A stretch of 64,000 bases of DNA. It comes from Progne subis subis (taxonomy: Eukaryota; Chordata; Aves; Passeriformes; Hirundinidae). Shown here one piece after another: positions 39,407 through 52,063 of the stretch. Each line of letters opens with the position of its first letter. Within the stretch, counting starts at the first letter, position 1. Position numbers and translations under genes: made by a program. The DNA is taken from NCBI GenBank assembly GCA_022316685.1, contig JAKJHU010000023.1, positions 2,591,192 to 2,655,191 of the forward strand, read 5' to 3'. The notes under the pieces were generated by a model, which saw only the letters and a list, made by a program, of their open reading frames with translations, had not been told where the DNA came from and did no database searches.

Positions 39407-39408
<2 letters not shown>

Positions 39409-39441
<33 letters not shown>
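39409..39441. repeat. (GTT)11 microsatellite
   Basis: Eleven perfect GTT units follow a short T run. It is likely polymorphic in length. Confidence 0.95.
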
Positions 39442-39442
<1 letters not shown>

Positions 39443-39680
39443 TAACAATGCCAGCATAAAACAAAAATCTACTTGTATTTGGCCATTAATGTTTTTAAAA
39501 GAATTTTAAAATTTTGTTTCTGACATTTAAAAGATAAAAGTAGCCAGGTACTATAGCTAATGATTAAAAATATTATTAATTTTAATCAGAAATTAATTCA
39601 GATTAATTTGCTGAGAATTACAGGGGTTTTTTTCATTCTGTTTTTTTAATTGGGTATTTGAGTACTAAGCTGGTGTTAGG

Positions 39681-39840
39681 TGTGGGGAACCAGAATATGA
39701 CAATCTGGCCAATGAGAGTCTTTACCCAATAAGCCCAGTTTTTTATTGTTCATTAAGTGATGACTGCAGATGGTTAACTCAGCATGCTGAAGGTTATAGG
39801 TGTATAAATAGTACACAATCACACCTCAGCTCCTTGCATC
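39681..39840 (+). promoter_or_regulatory. Candidate promoter block, possibly LTR-derived
   Basis: The block opens TGTGGGGAACC and carries two CCAAT motifs (39709-39713, 39726-39730), then a TATAAATA box (39803-39810) about 75-95 bp downstream of them. An ACGTCA half-CRE follows at 39844-39849. This order and spacing is that of a RNA polymerase II core promoter or of the U3 region of a retroviral LTR. An AATAAA occurs near 40397 but is too far away to fix an LTR end. I do not recognise the LTR family, and no dystrophin isoform is known to me that starts in intron 53. Confidence 0.35.
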
Positions 39841-39917
39841 ACCACGTCATCAGAACATAAGCTAGCGTAAAACTAGCCTTTTCTTAATAGGATGCTGAGC
39901 TTCTGTTTGAAAGAGGA

Positions 39918-39966
39918 GAAAAAAAAAAAAATTAAAAACCCACCAAAACCCCAAACCAAACAAAAC
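39918..39966. repeat. A/C-rich simple repeat
   Basis: A runs are followed by ACCC and CCAAA-type units, without G or with only isolated T. It lies about 110 bp right of the TATA box of the candidate promoter block. Confidence 0.8.
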
Positions 39967-40984
39967 TGCTAGGATTGCCTGTTCACTCCTTGGCTCCTTG
40001 TTTTGGTAGGAGCTAGTGAGGCGTTCTTTTCTCCCTCTGTACAACTTCATCTGGGATAGCCCAAGTGAAGAAGAGACAACATTTCATTCCTCTCCTTCAC
40101 TGACCACTTCTTTCTTCATCTAAACAGGAAATTAAAGAGCAGCCTGGTTACATCCCTGCCCTGTTGGGACTCAAAAGGCCAGGCAGCCTTCTACTGGCAG
40201 AGCCCAGGGTCTGAACTTTATGTCCTGAATTTGTGGATAAGGCCGAGGCTGCCTTTGCTTGCCTTTGTCAGTTTCTTGCAGGGTAGTAACTTATTAGGGA
40301 CTCTTTTGCCATTCCCTGTGTACCAAGATGAGGAACAAAATCAGCATTTTGTGGGTTTTTATTATTCCAGGGCTGAAAGTGTACTCCACTGATTTCAATA
40401 AAACAATTAACAATTAAGCTCCTGTTATTGACAGTGTTGCAAACACTGAATTAGAATTCCTTGATTAAAAAAATAAATTCTTTAAGTATATAAATAAAAC
40501 ATGCTACAGCTATACCGAAAAAGGACAGAAAGACAGTCTGATTATTCAGATTTGTGTTCTATACACTGAACTGGATGATGTTGTACATACATATTGCTAT
40601 ATTTGAACTACAGTTCATCATTGATTTTGTTCCACTGGGCAATCCTAGGATAAAATAAAGTACAGATCTGATTTCTTTACTTGGTTTTAATCAAGAGGCT
40701 CTTAATTGCACAGGCTTTATTCCTAATAGCATCAACTAGTATCTTCTAATAAAAATTAGAAATAAATTTATACCGAAGTAACATGATAAATGCACAGCCT
40801 TAATTCTTTAACCATTTTAATAAACTCAGCTAATTCCAGTGATAACACAGGCAAAACAAAGAGAATGCTTTAAAAAGAATGCCAGAAAGAAATTGAGGTA
40901 ATGCATCATTTTCCTTTAAAGAAGAAAAAAACAAATGTGGTCTTAAGTGGCTAAAAGATTAAGGGCGGCCTAAATGCATAAGAG

Positions 40985-40987
<3 letters not shown>

Positions 40988-41024
<37 letters not shown>

Positions 41025-41043
41025 AAAACAAAAAAAAAAAAAG
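40988..41043. repeat. (GA)15 microsatellite plus A-rich tract
   Basis: Fifteen GA units (to 41017) are followed by A runs interrupted by one C. The whole tract is essentially purine-only. Overlapping open frames on both strands are artefacts of the repeat. Confidence 0.95.
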
Positions 41044-43092
41044 CCATGAATGTAGTACTGAAATATACATTGCAGTCATGTAGGAGGACAGTTAATGGGG
41101 CTCTGGTGGGAGAGACAGGTAAAACTTGTACCCATAAAACATTGTACCCAGGTAAAACTTGCTCAGCCTCTGCGCACAGAGCGAAGTTGAAGCATGCACT
41201 GCTCAAAGCTGTTGAAAAATTACACATCAATTTCCAGTAAAACAGAAAATACAAATAGTTTCCATCACCAAAGCTCTCTATATTCATCATTTCTTTCCTG
41301 AGTGACAACCTAGTGTTGTAGTGTCAGGAAGTTAATGGATTAATGTTGAATTTAATGGTGAGAACAACACTTTTGGAAATGACCTTGTAATGGATCTTCT
41401 CATGTTTTCATTACAAAACAGGGTTTCAAATATTTTAGAAGGTCAATTTTATTCACATGGGTCTGGGCAAAAAGATCTTATTTTCAAAGTAAAGTTTACA
41501 GACCATTAATTTACAATGCAGACAAAATGTTATAGTAGCATTTCTATATAAAGCAGTGAACAGTCAGTCTGATGTGATTCTTTGGCTGAGAATAAAAATT
41601 ACCTACATGCCTGTGTAATTTTAAACAAAGAGAAAGGTGGGGTAAAATAAAGATGGATAAACCTAAATGTAGAATAGATACTTGCTGTATAAGATGTACA
41701 AAACTGAAAAGGTAATTTACTAGTTTAGGGTTTTTTTATATATATTATTATTATATTTATGTAAATATTAAAATTTATATATTTACTGTATATCATTCTG
41801 GCAGGGAAGGAGCTCAGTTGGCAGTCTGTTTCTCAAACAGCCACCTGCCTGTATCTTCCTCAAAGAAATAGTAGTGTTTTCCACAAAATTATCACCTCTC
41901 CTAGATCTCCCTACTTAGCAAAGAGAAATTTCTTTAAAAAATTGTCTAGACTTCTTCATCTTAGGTGAGCTTAATCATAACATGTTCAGATGTTTTTCAG
42001 GATTAGGGGGTTGTAGGCTCCTCCTAATGTTTGATTGGTAGAAAAAGGATCCCTCGTTCAAAACAAGGTGCTGCAGTAGTACCTGAGGCTGTCAGGTGCA
42101 CAGTAACAGTGATCTGCCCACTCATGAAGGAATAGCAGAGGAAATGGGGGAAATTACCTGTTTTAAGTTTTAAATTATGAGAGAACCTAGAGGTGCTGAA
42201 GTAGCCTTTTAACAGATAAGAGTTTGGGGCAAAAATTGACACCCCCCCCCAAAATTCCATTTGGACTCTATTCAAAGAGCATTTTAGTCCCAGTCTTAAT
42301 CAAAATCAGACATTCTGAGATTAAAATATAAGTGTATAAAATATTCAACTTTTATTTATTTTTATTTAGTGTTTAGACTCTTTCACTAGGGATTACATGT
42401 AAGTTCAGCTCTATGTGAAGAATTCTATATCTGAGTCAAAATAAGATTTCAAAAGGAATACTGCTTTGGAAGACTGAAGGGAAAAAAGCTATTTTTTTCT
42501 TCACAGGCATTTCCCAATGTGTGTATTAAAGCACAACAATAAAGGCAGTCGAGTCTTACTGTTTGTTGTCAATAACTTCAAATGTTTACATGCAACTTAC
42601 TATTTCTATTTACAAAGACAAACTGTTTTTCAACTTGTATTGTCCATTTTATTGGCTAGTTGGAGTCTGTTTAGTACAAAAGTACGAGTAGGCAATCAAT
42701 TAACTTTGCTCTTTCATTTTGTTGTTACACATTATGGATTAAATATGCAGCTTCAGTGCATTTATATGGAAATTTGCTCTGAGAGAATGACTAACAGGAA
42801 AGATGCATGGGAGCTGTCTGCTGGCTGAGTGCTGCTCTGGATTTCCTGGCTTGCTTCTGCAGTGAGGCAGCTGGCCTCGGTGGAGAGGACAGAAGAAAGA
42901 AAGGAGAGGAGAAAGTGGAGAGGAAATGGGAAAACAAAGAACGACAAAAAATTTTAAAGCTTTTTACTATTAAGCATAAATTAACATTATAAAGATATGG
43001 ATAGGTTTACTTATAGGTATTTTGCTGTATTGAAGATTTAGTGCTGTTCCAGTAGATGGCACTAATTACATAAATAATTTTCTAAAATGAAC

Positions 43093-43146
43093 TAAAAAAA
43101 AAAAGACAAAAACAAACAAACAAACAAACAAAAAACCAAAACCCTA
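43093..43146. repeat. A-rich tract with (CAAA)n
   Basis: A runs and about five CAAA units form a low-complexity tract roughly 480 nt upstream of exon 54. Confidence 0.9.
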
Positions 43147-43626
43147 AAATCACAGGTATTATCACAGGTGCAAATCAGTATTATTTCACAGTATAAAAAA
43201 GAAAATTAGTCATAATATTTGATTACACTATATTTTTTACCTCAGTATTCAATGTCACAAATAATCATAGTTTCCACAATGAATAATAATGCATCCATCT
43301 ATTTGTGTGTCAGAAAGCAATAATCAACATTCTAATCATCGGTTATCAATTTGAGCTGTCATGTCTTTTCCAGCATTTAGAAGTTGGTTGTTTTATCCTC
43401 TCAGAATTTACAAGTAGTTCTGTGGTATTATGGCTAAAAGAATTTAAAATGTTTAGAAAGACTGATTTTCATTTCTAGTAAATCTGAGGAAGTTTTTTTT
43501 TTCTTTTTTTCTTTTTTTTTATAAAGGTGGTATAAGTTATTCAGCTCCTTTTCTAATAATCATACAATATATGTGATCATTTTACATTGCTCTGAGGATT
43601 ATTCTTTCTTTCTCTTTTTACTTCAG

Positions 43627-43781
43627 CAATTTTCAAAAGAAATACGACAATGGCAAATAAATGTAGATGTGGTAAACGACATGGCTCTTAAGCTGCTCCG
43701 TGATTATTCAACAGATGACACCAGAAATGTACAACTGATGACAGATAGCATTAATGCATCGTGGGCTGCCATTAATAAGAG
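43627..43781 (+). CDS. DMD: Dystrophin exon 54 (spectrin repeat R21)
   Basis: This 155-nt exon starts in phase 0 and encodes 51 residues plus two bases of an Arg codon finished by exon 55. The peptide begins QFSKEIRQWQINVDVVND and contains ALKLLRDYSTDDTR and INASW, which match mammalian exon 54 with conservative changes. The length is the same as in human as I recall it. The acceptor has a long pyrimidine tract ending CTTCAG, and the donor is GAG|GTAGGA, moderately strong. The residues continue the triple-helical R21 of the central rod, about 2625-2676 in human numbering. An apparent upstream extension of this frame to 43573 is intron (pyrimidine tract) and not coding. Confidence 0.97.
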
Positions 43782-45699
43782 GTAGGATATAAATTCTGCT
43801 ATTAGATTTGTTGTTACTCTCCATTAACATTCATTGGCCAGCTGTGGTTGGAGATTATAGAAGATGTAACTTTTGCAAACGACATGACTGTAGTGCTCAT
43901 GACTCTTCTGTAGAAGATATTGGAAGTATGTCTTTAGATTAACATTTCAATTATTGCAAATAAAATTTAGCTTCCTGCCAATTTTCCTCTGCTATAAACA
44001 GTTGCCAACTAACTTAAGCTGATAGGTTATATTTCAAGTATTTAAAATTATTTTGTAGATCTCTACTATCTCCACACCACAATCACAATAGTGATTCTGA
44101 CTCATAAACCAAATCTGAAAATGACAGATATATCCTATTGAAGCAGGTTCAAAATAGAAATGTTATCCTGTATCTTTGAAGTAAATCTCTAGACAGGAAA
44201 GTTTTTATTAAATCCTTGACCACATTCTTGATTACATTTTGCAGTCTTTCAGTGTTTGGTTTAGATACCAATTTCTTATTAAAAGCAATTTATTTTTTTT
44301 GCAGCTTGCCAACAAATTGTGACTCATCCAATATGCAATCCATAGGATTATAACATACTGCAGTAAAAACTGCTTTCTTTATAGTAATAAAATAGTTTTA
44401 AATCATTGCACATAAGATTAGATATGTAAAAATTATATGAAAGTTGTTTTAATCAGTATCTTGGATTAAGCTTTATAACTGAAACTATAAATGAATTAGA
44501 TCTTAACATGCTTTTAATTAAAGTATATGAACAAGGTCAGAGAAGTCAATTCAGCTAAATATGCAGTAGATTCAGTAGATCTTCTTGTATTATGGCCGTT
44601 GCTTAAATCACTGATGACTACAGAAGTTTAATGTTACTTTTTTGTTTAGTTTGATGTTTATATGAATAAGTCACTTTGGCAGCATTTTTCTGAAGCAAAC
44701 TTACAACTGACTTAAGACCCTGTTCAAAGGAGAGAAAGGATACTCTTGATGTCTACTATGAGAAAGGCACACAAAAATTTGAAAGCTTTTTATTTTTAAC
44801 TAAACTGAGATTTTCATAAAAAACTGAGTGTTTTGCTCACTGTGGCCTGAGAAGGAGTTTTGGGGGGGACAGTTTATTGCTGGGTGAGAAAGGCTGGGAG
44901 TCTAATGCTCAAAACCTGTTCCCCATGGGTAGATACAACCAGCAGCTCAAAAGCATGAGATGTGAGAACCAAAGGAAAGTGCTTTTGTCAGTCTTTAGAA
45001 TCACAACCCGACATGGTGAGAAGTCCAGAATATGTGTGTAGCTGCTGTGCCTGCTCTGTATTAACTGTAGCTAAGGGTGCATTTTTAAATCTGTTAATGC
45101 CTCAGGCACAAGCCCAGGTGTGCCTAATGTTGCCCAAAGGTGAGAATTGCCGTTCTTGTATGGACTCTGCCAAGTACTGGGCTAAGTGAGAGTACGAATT
45201 TTTCTAAACACACTCCTTGCAAGCTTCTGTAAAATGTACAGGCACATTAGATGAATTACTATTTTTATAATTACTGAATATTTTATGTCTAAGAAGAGAC
45301 CTCCTTAGGTGACTGAGTTGGCATTTTCCTTTTAAGAAGTACAAAAGAATAGGATAAATAAGATCTGTGAAATGAGTATCCTAGTTTTTGATTGTATGAT
45401 GTTACATTTCTAATATATTTTTAATTCAGTGTTTTGTATACAACATTTACAACACTTCTCATGATTTTGGAATTTGAAAAAGAAGCATGCTGCAGACAGT
45501 AGTTGATAAGCTTCTATAAGAGCTGGATCATATTTTTGTTGGTCTTTTGTGAGACATTGATAAATATGGACATACTAAGGCATCAACTCAGCACAAGACT
45601 TACTTGGAAGATTTTCTGCACATGTAAATTTTTTAGGTTTCTTTGAAGCACTAGTCAGGCATTTTGCTCATGCAATAACTCCTGCGTGAGGTCTTGAAA

Positions 45700-45842
45700 A
45701 AATGTCCTAGATTTCTGGAGATATTTAAAGCCATGTGGACATAAGATTTAGGGTCATGTTTTAGCGGGGGGTTTGGAAGCATTGGGATAAGGGTTGGACT
45801 TGATCTCAGATGTCTTCTCCAATCTGTATGATTTTGTGTTTC
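45700..45842 (+). mobile_element. CR1 LINE 3' tail fragment, sense
   Basis: The fragment has the CR1 3' order: a 'ctggagatatttaaagccat' block, a 'gggtttggaagcattgggat' block, 'ggttggacttgatctcagat', then a 'ccaatctgtatgattttgtg' end. This follows the subfamily with a GG(A/T)TTGGCAG segment, and it is diverged. It is 5'-truncated. Confidence 0.75.
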
Positions 45843-46508
45843 CTTTGTTAAACAGCCCTGTGGAAAGATAATGAAGCCCATGGCCTTTGGATGACTTAAA
45901 TGCCAATTTGCTATGTTGTTTTTTTTTGGGGGGGGGTTCACTTTGGATTTTTTGCCCTCCTTCTATTCTTCAGCTTTGAGGTTATTGTATAGAGAAATAA
46001 AAAGTGGGGGGGAGGACGTTATGCTTATGGGGACCTTTTGAACAGTAAGAGAATATTTACTCTGTAGAAAGGAGATGTGAATTGTTCTGTCACAGTCTTC
46101 GAGAAAGGCTACTTTCACTCAGATATGTATGCAATGATTTCAGATATATCCATGTGTGTTATTTTTATCTAGACAATGAATACTCTTCTGATGACTTGGT
46201 CACCTCAAAGTGATAGTAGAAATAGGCTCCAAATTATGTTCTTGATCACTTCCCTAATATCTTATAAGCGGTTTCATCACTTTGTATGCATATCTTAAGT
46301 GCCAAGAGGAAATATTCAGCTGAAGATTTTGCTTTCTCTCTCTACATAGCTGAGTTAACTGGCCTAAATATTTTGTGAACATTTTCTTTTAAATATTAAA
46401 TCTAAGAGTTGCTTACACTGTTTTGAACTCATTTTCCTTAAACCTGTCAGTAATATCAGAATTGCATGTCAGTGTAAAAAAATCGTGAAACCTGCTTTTC
46501 CATAACCA

Positions 46509-46604
46509 GTTTACCAAGGCAACAGGCAGGCAAGCAGTAATAAAATTCCACTTTGCCTGTTGGTAATAGTTGCCAAGGCAAGTACTTCAGTCATTAAGGC
46601 AACA
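46509..46604. promoter_or_regulatory. Cluster of RFX X-box-like motifs
   Basis: GTTGCCAAGGCAAG at 46569-46582 matches the X-box consensus GTTGCCATGGCAAC at 12 of 14 positions. TTTACCAAGGCAAC at 46510-46523 matches at 11 of 14. Between them, TTGCCTGTTGGTAA (46553-46566) is a looser version on the opposite strand, and a further AAGGCAAC half-site lies near 46600. A CAGCTG E-box follows at 46642-46647. RFX factors bind such imperfect palindromes in enhancers and promoters. Enhancer activity here is inference. Confidence 0.35.
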
Positions 46605-48465
46605 TCTGCTAGCATGTGTTTTGTTTTACTTAAGTAGATTTGCAGCTGATTGCTGTGTGTTTACCCTTTGCCTTACTGTTGTGCTTTATAACATTGAGCT
46701 ATAACCAGTACCTCTCTAAGTCCTTTTAGAGACAAGCTGGTGAATGCTTGATGGTTTTTTCCCCTTCTTCTCGCTTGACACTTTTTAATTTTTACTTTTG
46801 TTGTTGATGCTGCAAAGATACACTAAAAAGCACATGAACTGATCACTTGGGTGAAATCCAGACTGACTTGTAAACAGGCCTCTTCTTCTTTAGAGGCATT
46901 GACTTTCCAGGAAATAGCCATACTATTTAAGCTGAAGCAATTAAAAAGAAAGTGATCTCTATTGCTTGCATTAACAAAAATAAATCTAACAGATGAACTG
47001 AAGTCTTCTCAAGAGGGGAAAAAGGAAACCATTAGAAATTCACTATAAAAAAAAATGTTATGATAGTACTATGTTACTTCCTCCTTTTGTGGGCACACAC
47101 ATTTTATGTGAATTAACATACAAAAACATCAACAGTTGCTTATATTTTCCTTTCCTGTGAATCCACTAAATGTGTTAAATATAATTAGCACAAATATTAA
47201 GCTATAAATGGACTTAGATCTTTCTTAAATGGAGTGTCTATTATGAAAATAATTGTATAACATACTCTGAGAATTGTTTAGGATTCCAAACCACCTCTGT
47301 GTAATAGACATTTTCAAATATTCACATCACCCACCAGTTCCTGTGGCCAAACTCAATGGAGCTGAGTGTTGGGAGCTTTCACTGCTCATGATGCATTTTT
47401 GGCTCCTGAAACAATATAGAAGACACACCACAAGCTAAATTATAAAAAGTAACTCTCTTTTCCCCACTGCAAGGTATGAACAGTGAAAAATCAGTGTAAG
47501 GAGAGGCAAGGAGATGTGTCTCTAAACATGTTTAAAAGACCTGATGTACCAAGTCCCATGTTTAACTTAGAATGGTATTAATTCTCTAATGCAGCCAGTT
47601 GTATAAACACCTTGATTTTGCATCTCAGCTAGATAGTATAAAATGTAAGTAGCCAAACAAACTAAGGACATAAACAGTACAAAAGTATGATGCATATCTC
47701 CTTCATATGTAAATGCAGAATAAAACAGTAATTCTTAGTGTGAAAAAGGTCATAATCTAGATTTGGGGTTTCAGCAGCAAACTATTTCTAATCAGCTCTT
47801 TCTTGTTATAAAGATACAAATATTAAAATGTATCCTTTATCTGTACATGAATTTTGTAAGTATAGTTTTGTTACCTGCACAGAAAGAGCTCGATCATTCT
47901 GCTGGAGAGAGGTTTTTTTAATATAATGTACCCATCCTAACACTACTTTACTTTATGTTACTTGTGAAAATAATCGCATTTGCTTTAGAGTTGTGTTGCA
48001 TTCTGGGTGAGGAAAAACTGCATTTACACAGCAGCAGCAGCCAGAAGTGTGAATTTGGTTGAGTTATACTGAGTCAGTCATCGTTGGTTCCAGTATCTAG
48101 AGTGTATCTAGGAGCCACATCTGAAAACTTATTTGCTCATTTTGGCTTGAACTGCTCAAGTCAAGCAGCAAAGAATTCACAATCTCCAAGCAAACTCATT
48201 CTCCTGCTCTTTTGAAGCTTGGTTCATATTCCTAAAATCTGTATAGAAGCATGAGTATGAGCAGCTCCAAAAATTCTCTGTGCAGGCACACTTTGTGGCC
48301 ATGGGAATCTTGTTTACTTGAGAAATCTGTTTACACATCTGTGCCTGCAGTTGTTGTCTTGTCTATAGAGCTGCATTCATGGGGGTGTGAGCAAGAAATC
48401 CTTGCAAATGTGACTTTAGATGAAGATGAAAAATGTCATTTTCTGATGTAAATTTATTCTCCATT

Positions 48466-48478
48466 CCCCCCCCCCCCC
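48466..48478. repeat. Poly-C run (13 nt)
   Basis: This is an uninterrupted run of C in otherwise AT-rich sequence. A shorter C run occurs at 42242-42250 in intron 53. Confidence 0.9.
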
Positions 48479-50338
48479 TCCAATATGCTATGATAACTAT
48501 CATTTTTGTCATCATGCTGTGGTGATGTATCAATTGGTTTTCAATATAATTTTGCCAGGCTCAAAGAAAGTAGACATGAAGAGACACTGCTTCTTTACAA
48601 GGATGATGTTATGCTGAAGCTTGATATTTACACCAGTTTAAGCAATGGATTCTATTTTAAAATTGCAAAGTATGGTGGAAAATATTGTAATTGTAGATCA
48701 ATTCTTTCGTTTTGTGAGAGATGTTGATAGTACCTTTATCTTTGTTGCCTGCACTATTTGAAGAAGAAATTCTCAGTCTAGATGTTTGTCAGCTGCTGCC
48801 TTTGAGAACTTCTCCTGGTAAGAAATCTTTAAGGGCTTAAGTACTTTTACTTCATTAGTAAAACTGGTCACACTAAATGGAAGTGAATCTCTGCAGTCTG
48901 AAGCATCACAGTTGAGATTATGTCAAGGACCAAATAATTTTATATGTCAACATATTTATTCTGAAGAACTGATCTATCTCTCTTGACTATTATTTTGAAT
49001 AAAGCAGATAAAAGTTTTCAAAAAAGCACTTAATCTGGAACTATTCTGAAAAGTCTGAATTTTATATGAAGTCCTCATGTCTTTCTTATTAGAGAAGTGG
49101 GTATAAGAAGCCTTTTGTTTTCATGAAACTAATTTGTCAGTAAAGCACTCCAAACTTCTCAGAAGTTATTCTCCAGCTGAGTTAGCAAACTCTAAAGAAA
49201 AATTCTGTATTTGCTGCTTGTAATGAAAAATGCTAATCCTTTTGTGTTTAGAATATGGATATCTATAAAGCTACCTAAGAGTTGTTTTCCTAAAAGATTT
49301 AAGTATTTTTTGCTTACCTTTATTTTAACATTCTCTTACCTTTATTTTGAATCCTCAGGCAAGGGCTCTAAGAAGGGTGGGAATGGCAAGACTTAGATGC
49401 TTTGATTTTAATTTGTTATGTTATTTGGTTTATGTTTTACTTAAATAATTTCTTTATATATTAATCTTTAAAAACATAACTAAAAAGCCATTTGGTGCAG
49501 CGGGATTATTTCATGATAATAGATAAAAGAAAGGCAATGCATTTGAAAGACATTTTACTAACTGCCTACAATATCAAGCAAATATTTAGGTACAAAATAT
49601 AATATCAGTCTTATCTGCAATGACATCAGTTAGCAATGCTTTGCTATTTTTTCTTCCTGATATTTCTCAGGATTATGACATTTTATCACATATAAGAAAA
49701 AAAATTGTAAAAAGAAATAAATGAAGCTTCCAGATGAAGCTCATGTAATCAGGAGATCTAGAAAGTCAACTTAGCTGCTTAGCTTCTCCACTCAGCTGAC
49801 AGCACTTTTTGTGCAGTGCTGATGTCAGATCCAAGACGACAATTCAATTGGCGGTAGTGAATGTTTTTTGTATAATTTTTGAGAGGACAGTCTTGGATAT
49901 GCTTTCAAAATGCTGGTAGGATACACTGAAAAGGCAATGTTACCCAGAATACTGTGTGATTCATAATTTCCACCTTTATGAACATATTTTTGTGATATTT
50001 GAGAAACTCTTTTACAATTATAAAAGCTCTTGAGTTATTTTAGGAGAGAGTAGCATCAGTAATGCAGTATTTGACAAAAGGATCTATGCATCCTTGTGAC
50101 TTAAGGGATGAGTTTCTTAAAAGTTTTAGCATGAGTCTAAAGAAACTAAATTTTTCCACATAGGTCATCTGTAGGTCTGCTAAGTCCTCCCACAGACTAA
50201 CAAAAATGACCTCACAGCAAAAAGTGTTGCTGTTTTTAAATTAAATGGCTGGGGGTTTTTCTGTTCCACAAGGGATTTGCTCAGATTTCTAGACATCATG
50301 AATTCAGCTCATTGAGAGCTTAGTTGTTTTGGGTTTTA

Positions 50339-50464
50339 AATCACAGAATCACAGAATATTCTGAAGTATGGTACCCACAGAGATCATCCAGTCCCGCTCT
50401 TAAGTGAATGGTCCATACAGGAATGGAACCCGCAACCTTGTTACTAGCACCATGCTCTAACCTG
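50339..50464 (-). mobile_element. tRNA-Ile/CR1 composite SINE remnant, antisense (TguSINE1-like)
   Basis: Read on the minus strand, a tRNA-Ile-like 5' part is followed by a CR1-like 3' tail. On the + strand the tail is seen first (AATCACAGAATCACAGAATA, then 'gagatcatccagtcc'), followed by 'gaatggtccatacagg', 'gaacccgcaacctt', and 'tagcaccatgctctaacc', which match the complement of tRNA-Ile arms. The B box survives as GGTTCCATTCC with one change from consensus. The A box region is missing, so the copy is 5'-truncated and cannot be transcribed from its own promoter. This architecture is that of the zebra-finch SINE TguSINE1. Confidence 0.8.
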
Positions 50465-51990
50465 TAAGTGTTAATGATTTAATTGTACACAATTTAAAGA
50501 GAGAATAGGACTGGTATCTTGCAGTGAGTCCAGTTTCCAATAGTGTTAGCAAGTTATCAACAGAAACTAAGTGGGAAACAGATTTAGAAGGACCGTTTCT
50601 TACTGCTTAGACACTTGTTATTTCACTTTCTTCTTTTCCTTGTTCTTGGTTTTTATTTGGTCTTGATTAAAACAAAATTCTGTTTCTTTACTCCTTTCTG
50701 TTGAGAATGAGGAAAGTTCTGATCTTAAAGGGAAATTCAACTGGACAAAATCATTAAATAGTTTAAGGAACAGAATTCTAAAGGGAAAGCAGTTTTGTGG
50801 CCAGACTTGAATCATAACTGAAGCTTAATGTAGGCATATCAAAGAAATGCTCTATTTCAGGAAATCTTCCTCTTTTGGATATACAGGAGATGCAGGAGGA
50901 GCAAGGTACTAAGGAAGATTAAGTTTTATTTGTGAAAGAACAGAAATGTCAATTTTTGTTCCCATCCCATAAGAAAATTAAGACAAATGTATTGTTCTTT
51001 CTCTTAAAAGTGAGTTTTTCTGAAGTAATTAGAAAATTTTAGTTTCTGTTTGAACAAGAACAAAAGCTAATGCTCTGTGCCCTGAAAGTCTAACCTTAAA
51101 TCTATTTCCTATTAGTCTGTAGATAAATTAACAAACTATAGAAAACTGATTATTGCTCTCATCCAAAGCTCATAGAACAAATGAATGTCTTTCCCGTCTC
51201 CTCAATAGACTTCTTATCAGGCTTCATGTCCTTTAAAACAAACTAAACAGAAATTAATAAAGCTGATGGACTAGCAGACTGACAGGAACAGGAATTTGAC
51301 CTTAGTTGTCATGTTTTGTTTGCATTGTTATTCTTGTGATAGCTTTTTTTTTTTTTTTCCCTGGTGTTTTCCCTGTATTTTTGTATTTCTTCAGCTGCTG
51401 TGCAGGCAATTTAAGATTTCCCCTCACTGGCTTGTCAGTCATGCTTGAAACTGAGGATAATTCAGTCTGCTATTAAATGCTTCATCTCTCTATGGAAGTT
51501 ACCACCAAAAGTGTCAAGCTGACAACAGCAGTGCTTGCCTTTTTTTGTGTGGCTGTTGTTTAGCTATGACTGAAATTTCAATCACGTTTTTTTAATATAA
51601 AGTCACAAATAAATCAACAAATAACAAGTCCCCATTATTCCTGATTAGGATCAGTGGCACAAGAAGCTGATGGTCTGGGCATGACTCTTGCTACCCAAGG
51701 CACAGAGCTGGGCAAGTGGCAACACAGAGGCAGATTGGAAAGGAAGTAGAATTAGCAGTGTGGTTTCATTGTGTTTCCCAAAATAGGAATGATGAGAAAT
51801 CACTGAGGAGAGGTGAGATTCCACTGGTAGTTCTTGAGGATAGAGTATTTATGGTGTATCTGATTCAGGCGCATAAAATGGGAAACAGTAAGTAAGCAAG
51901 GGAATTTGTGAAAAGATTATGTTGTATGCTCATGTTGTTTGTCATCCAATATCAATTACATTTTGACCAATAACCCAAACTTAACTGACA

Positions 51991-51991
<1 letters not shown>

Positions 51992-52053
<62 letters not shown>

Positions 52054-52063
52054 TATTATTATT
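51992..52063. repeat. (ATT)24 microsatellite, one interruption
   Basis: Twenty-four ATT units contain a single ACT unit near 52049-52051. The uninterrupted part is 19 units long, so the locus is likely polymorphic. Confidence 0.95.

Larger units (their letters stand above)
36852..43626 (+). other. DMD: Dystrophin intron 53 (6,775 nt)
   Basis: This complete intron begins GTCACT and ends in a long pyrimidine tract and CTTCAG. It is the shortest complete intron in the window and, as I recall, about a third of its human counterpart. Contents: a (GTT)11 array (39409-39441), an LTR-like or promoter-like block (39681-39840) followed by an A/C-rich tract, a (GA)15 array (40988-41017), an AT-rich stretch near 41737-41780, and a (CAAA)n tract (43093-43146). 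No CR1 fragment was recognised. Nothing else identifiable is seen in 36.9-39.4 kb or 41.8-43.0 kb. Confidence 0.93.
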
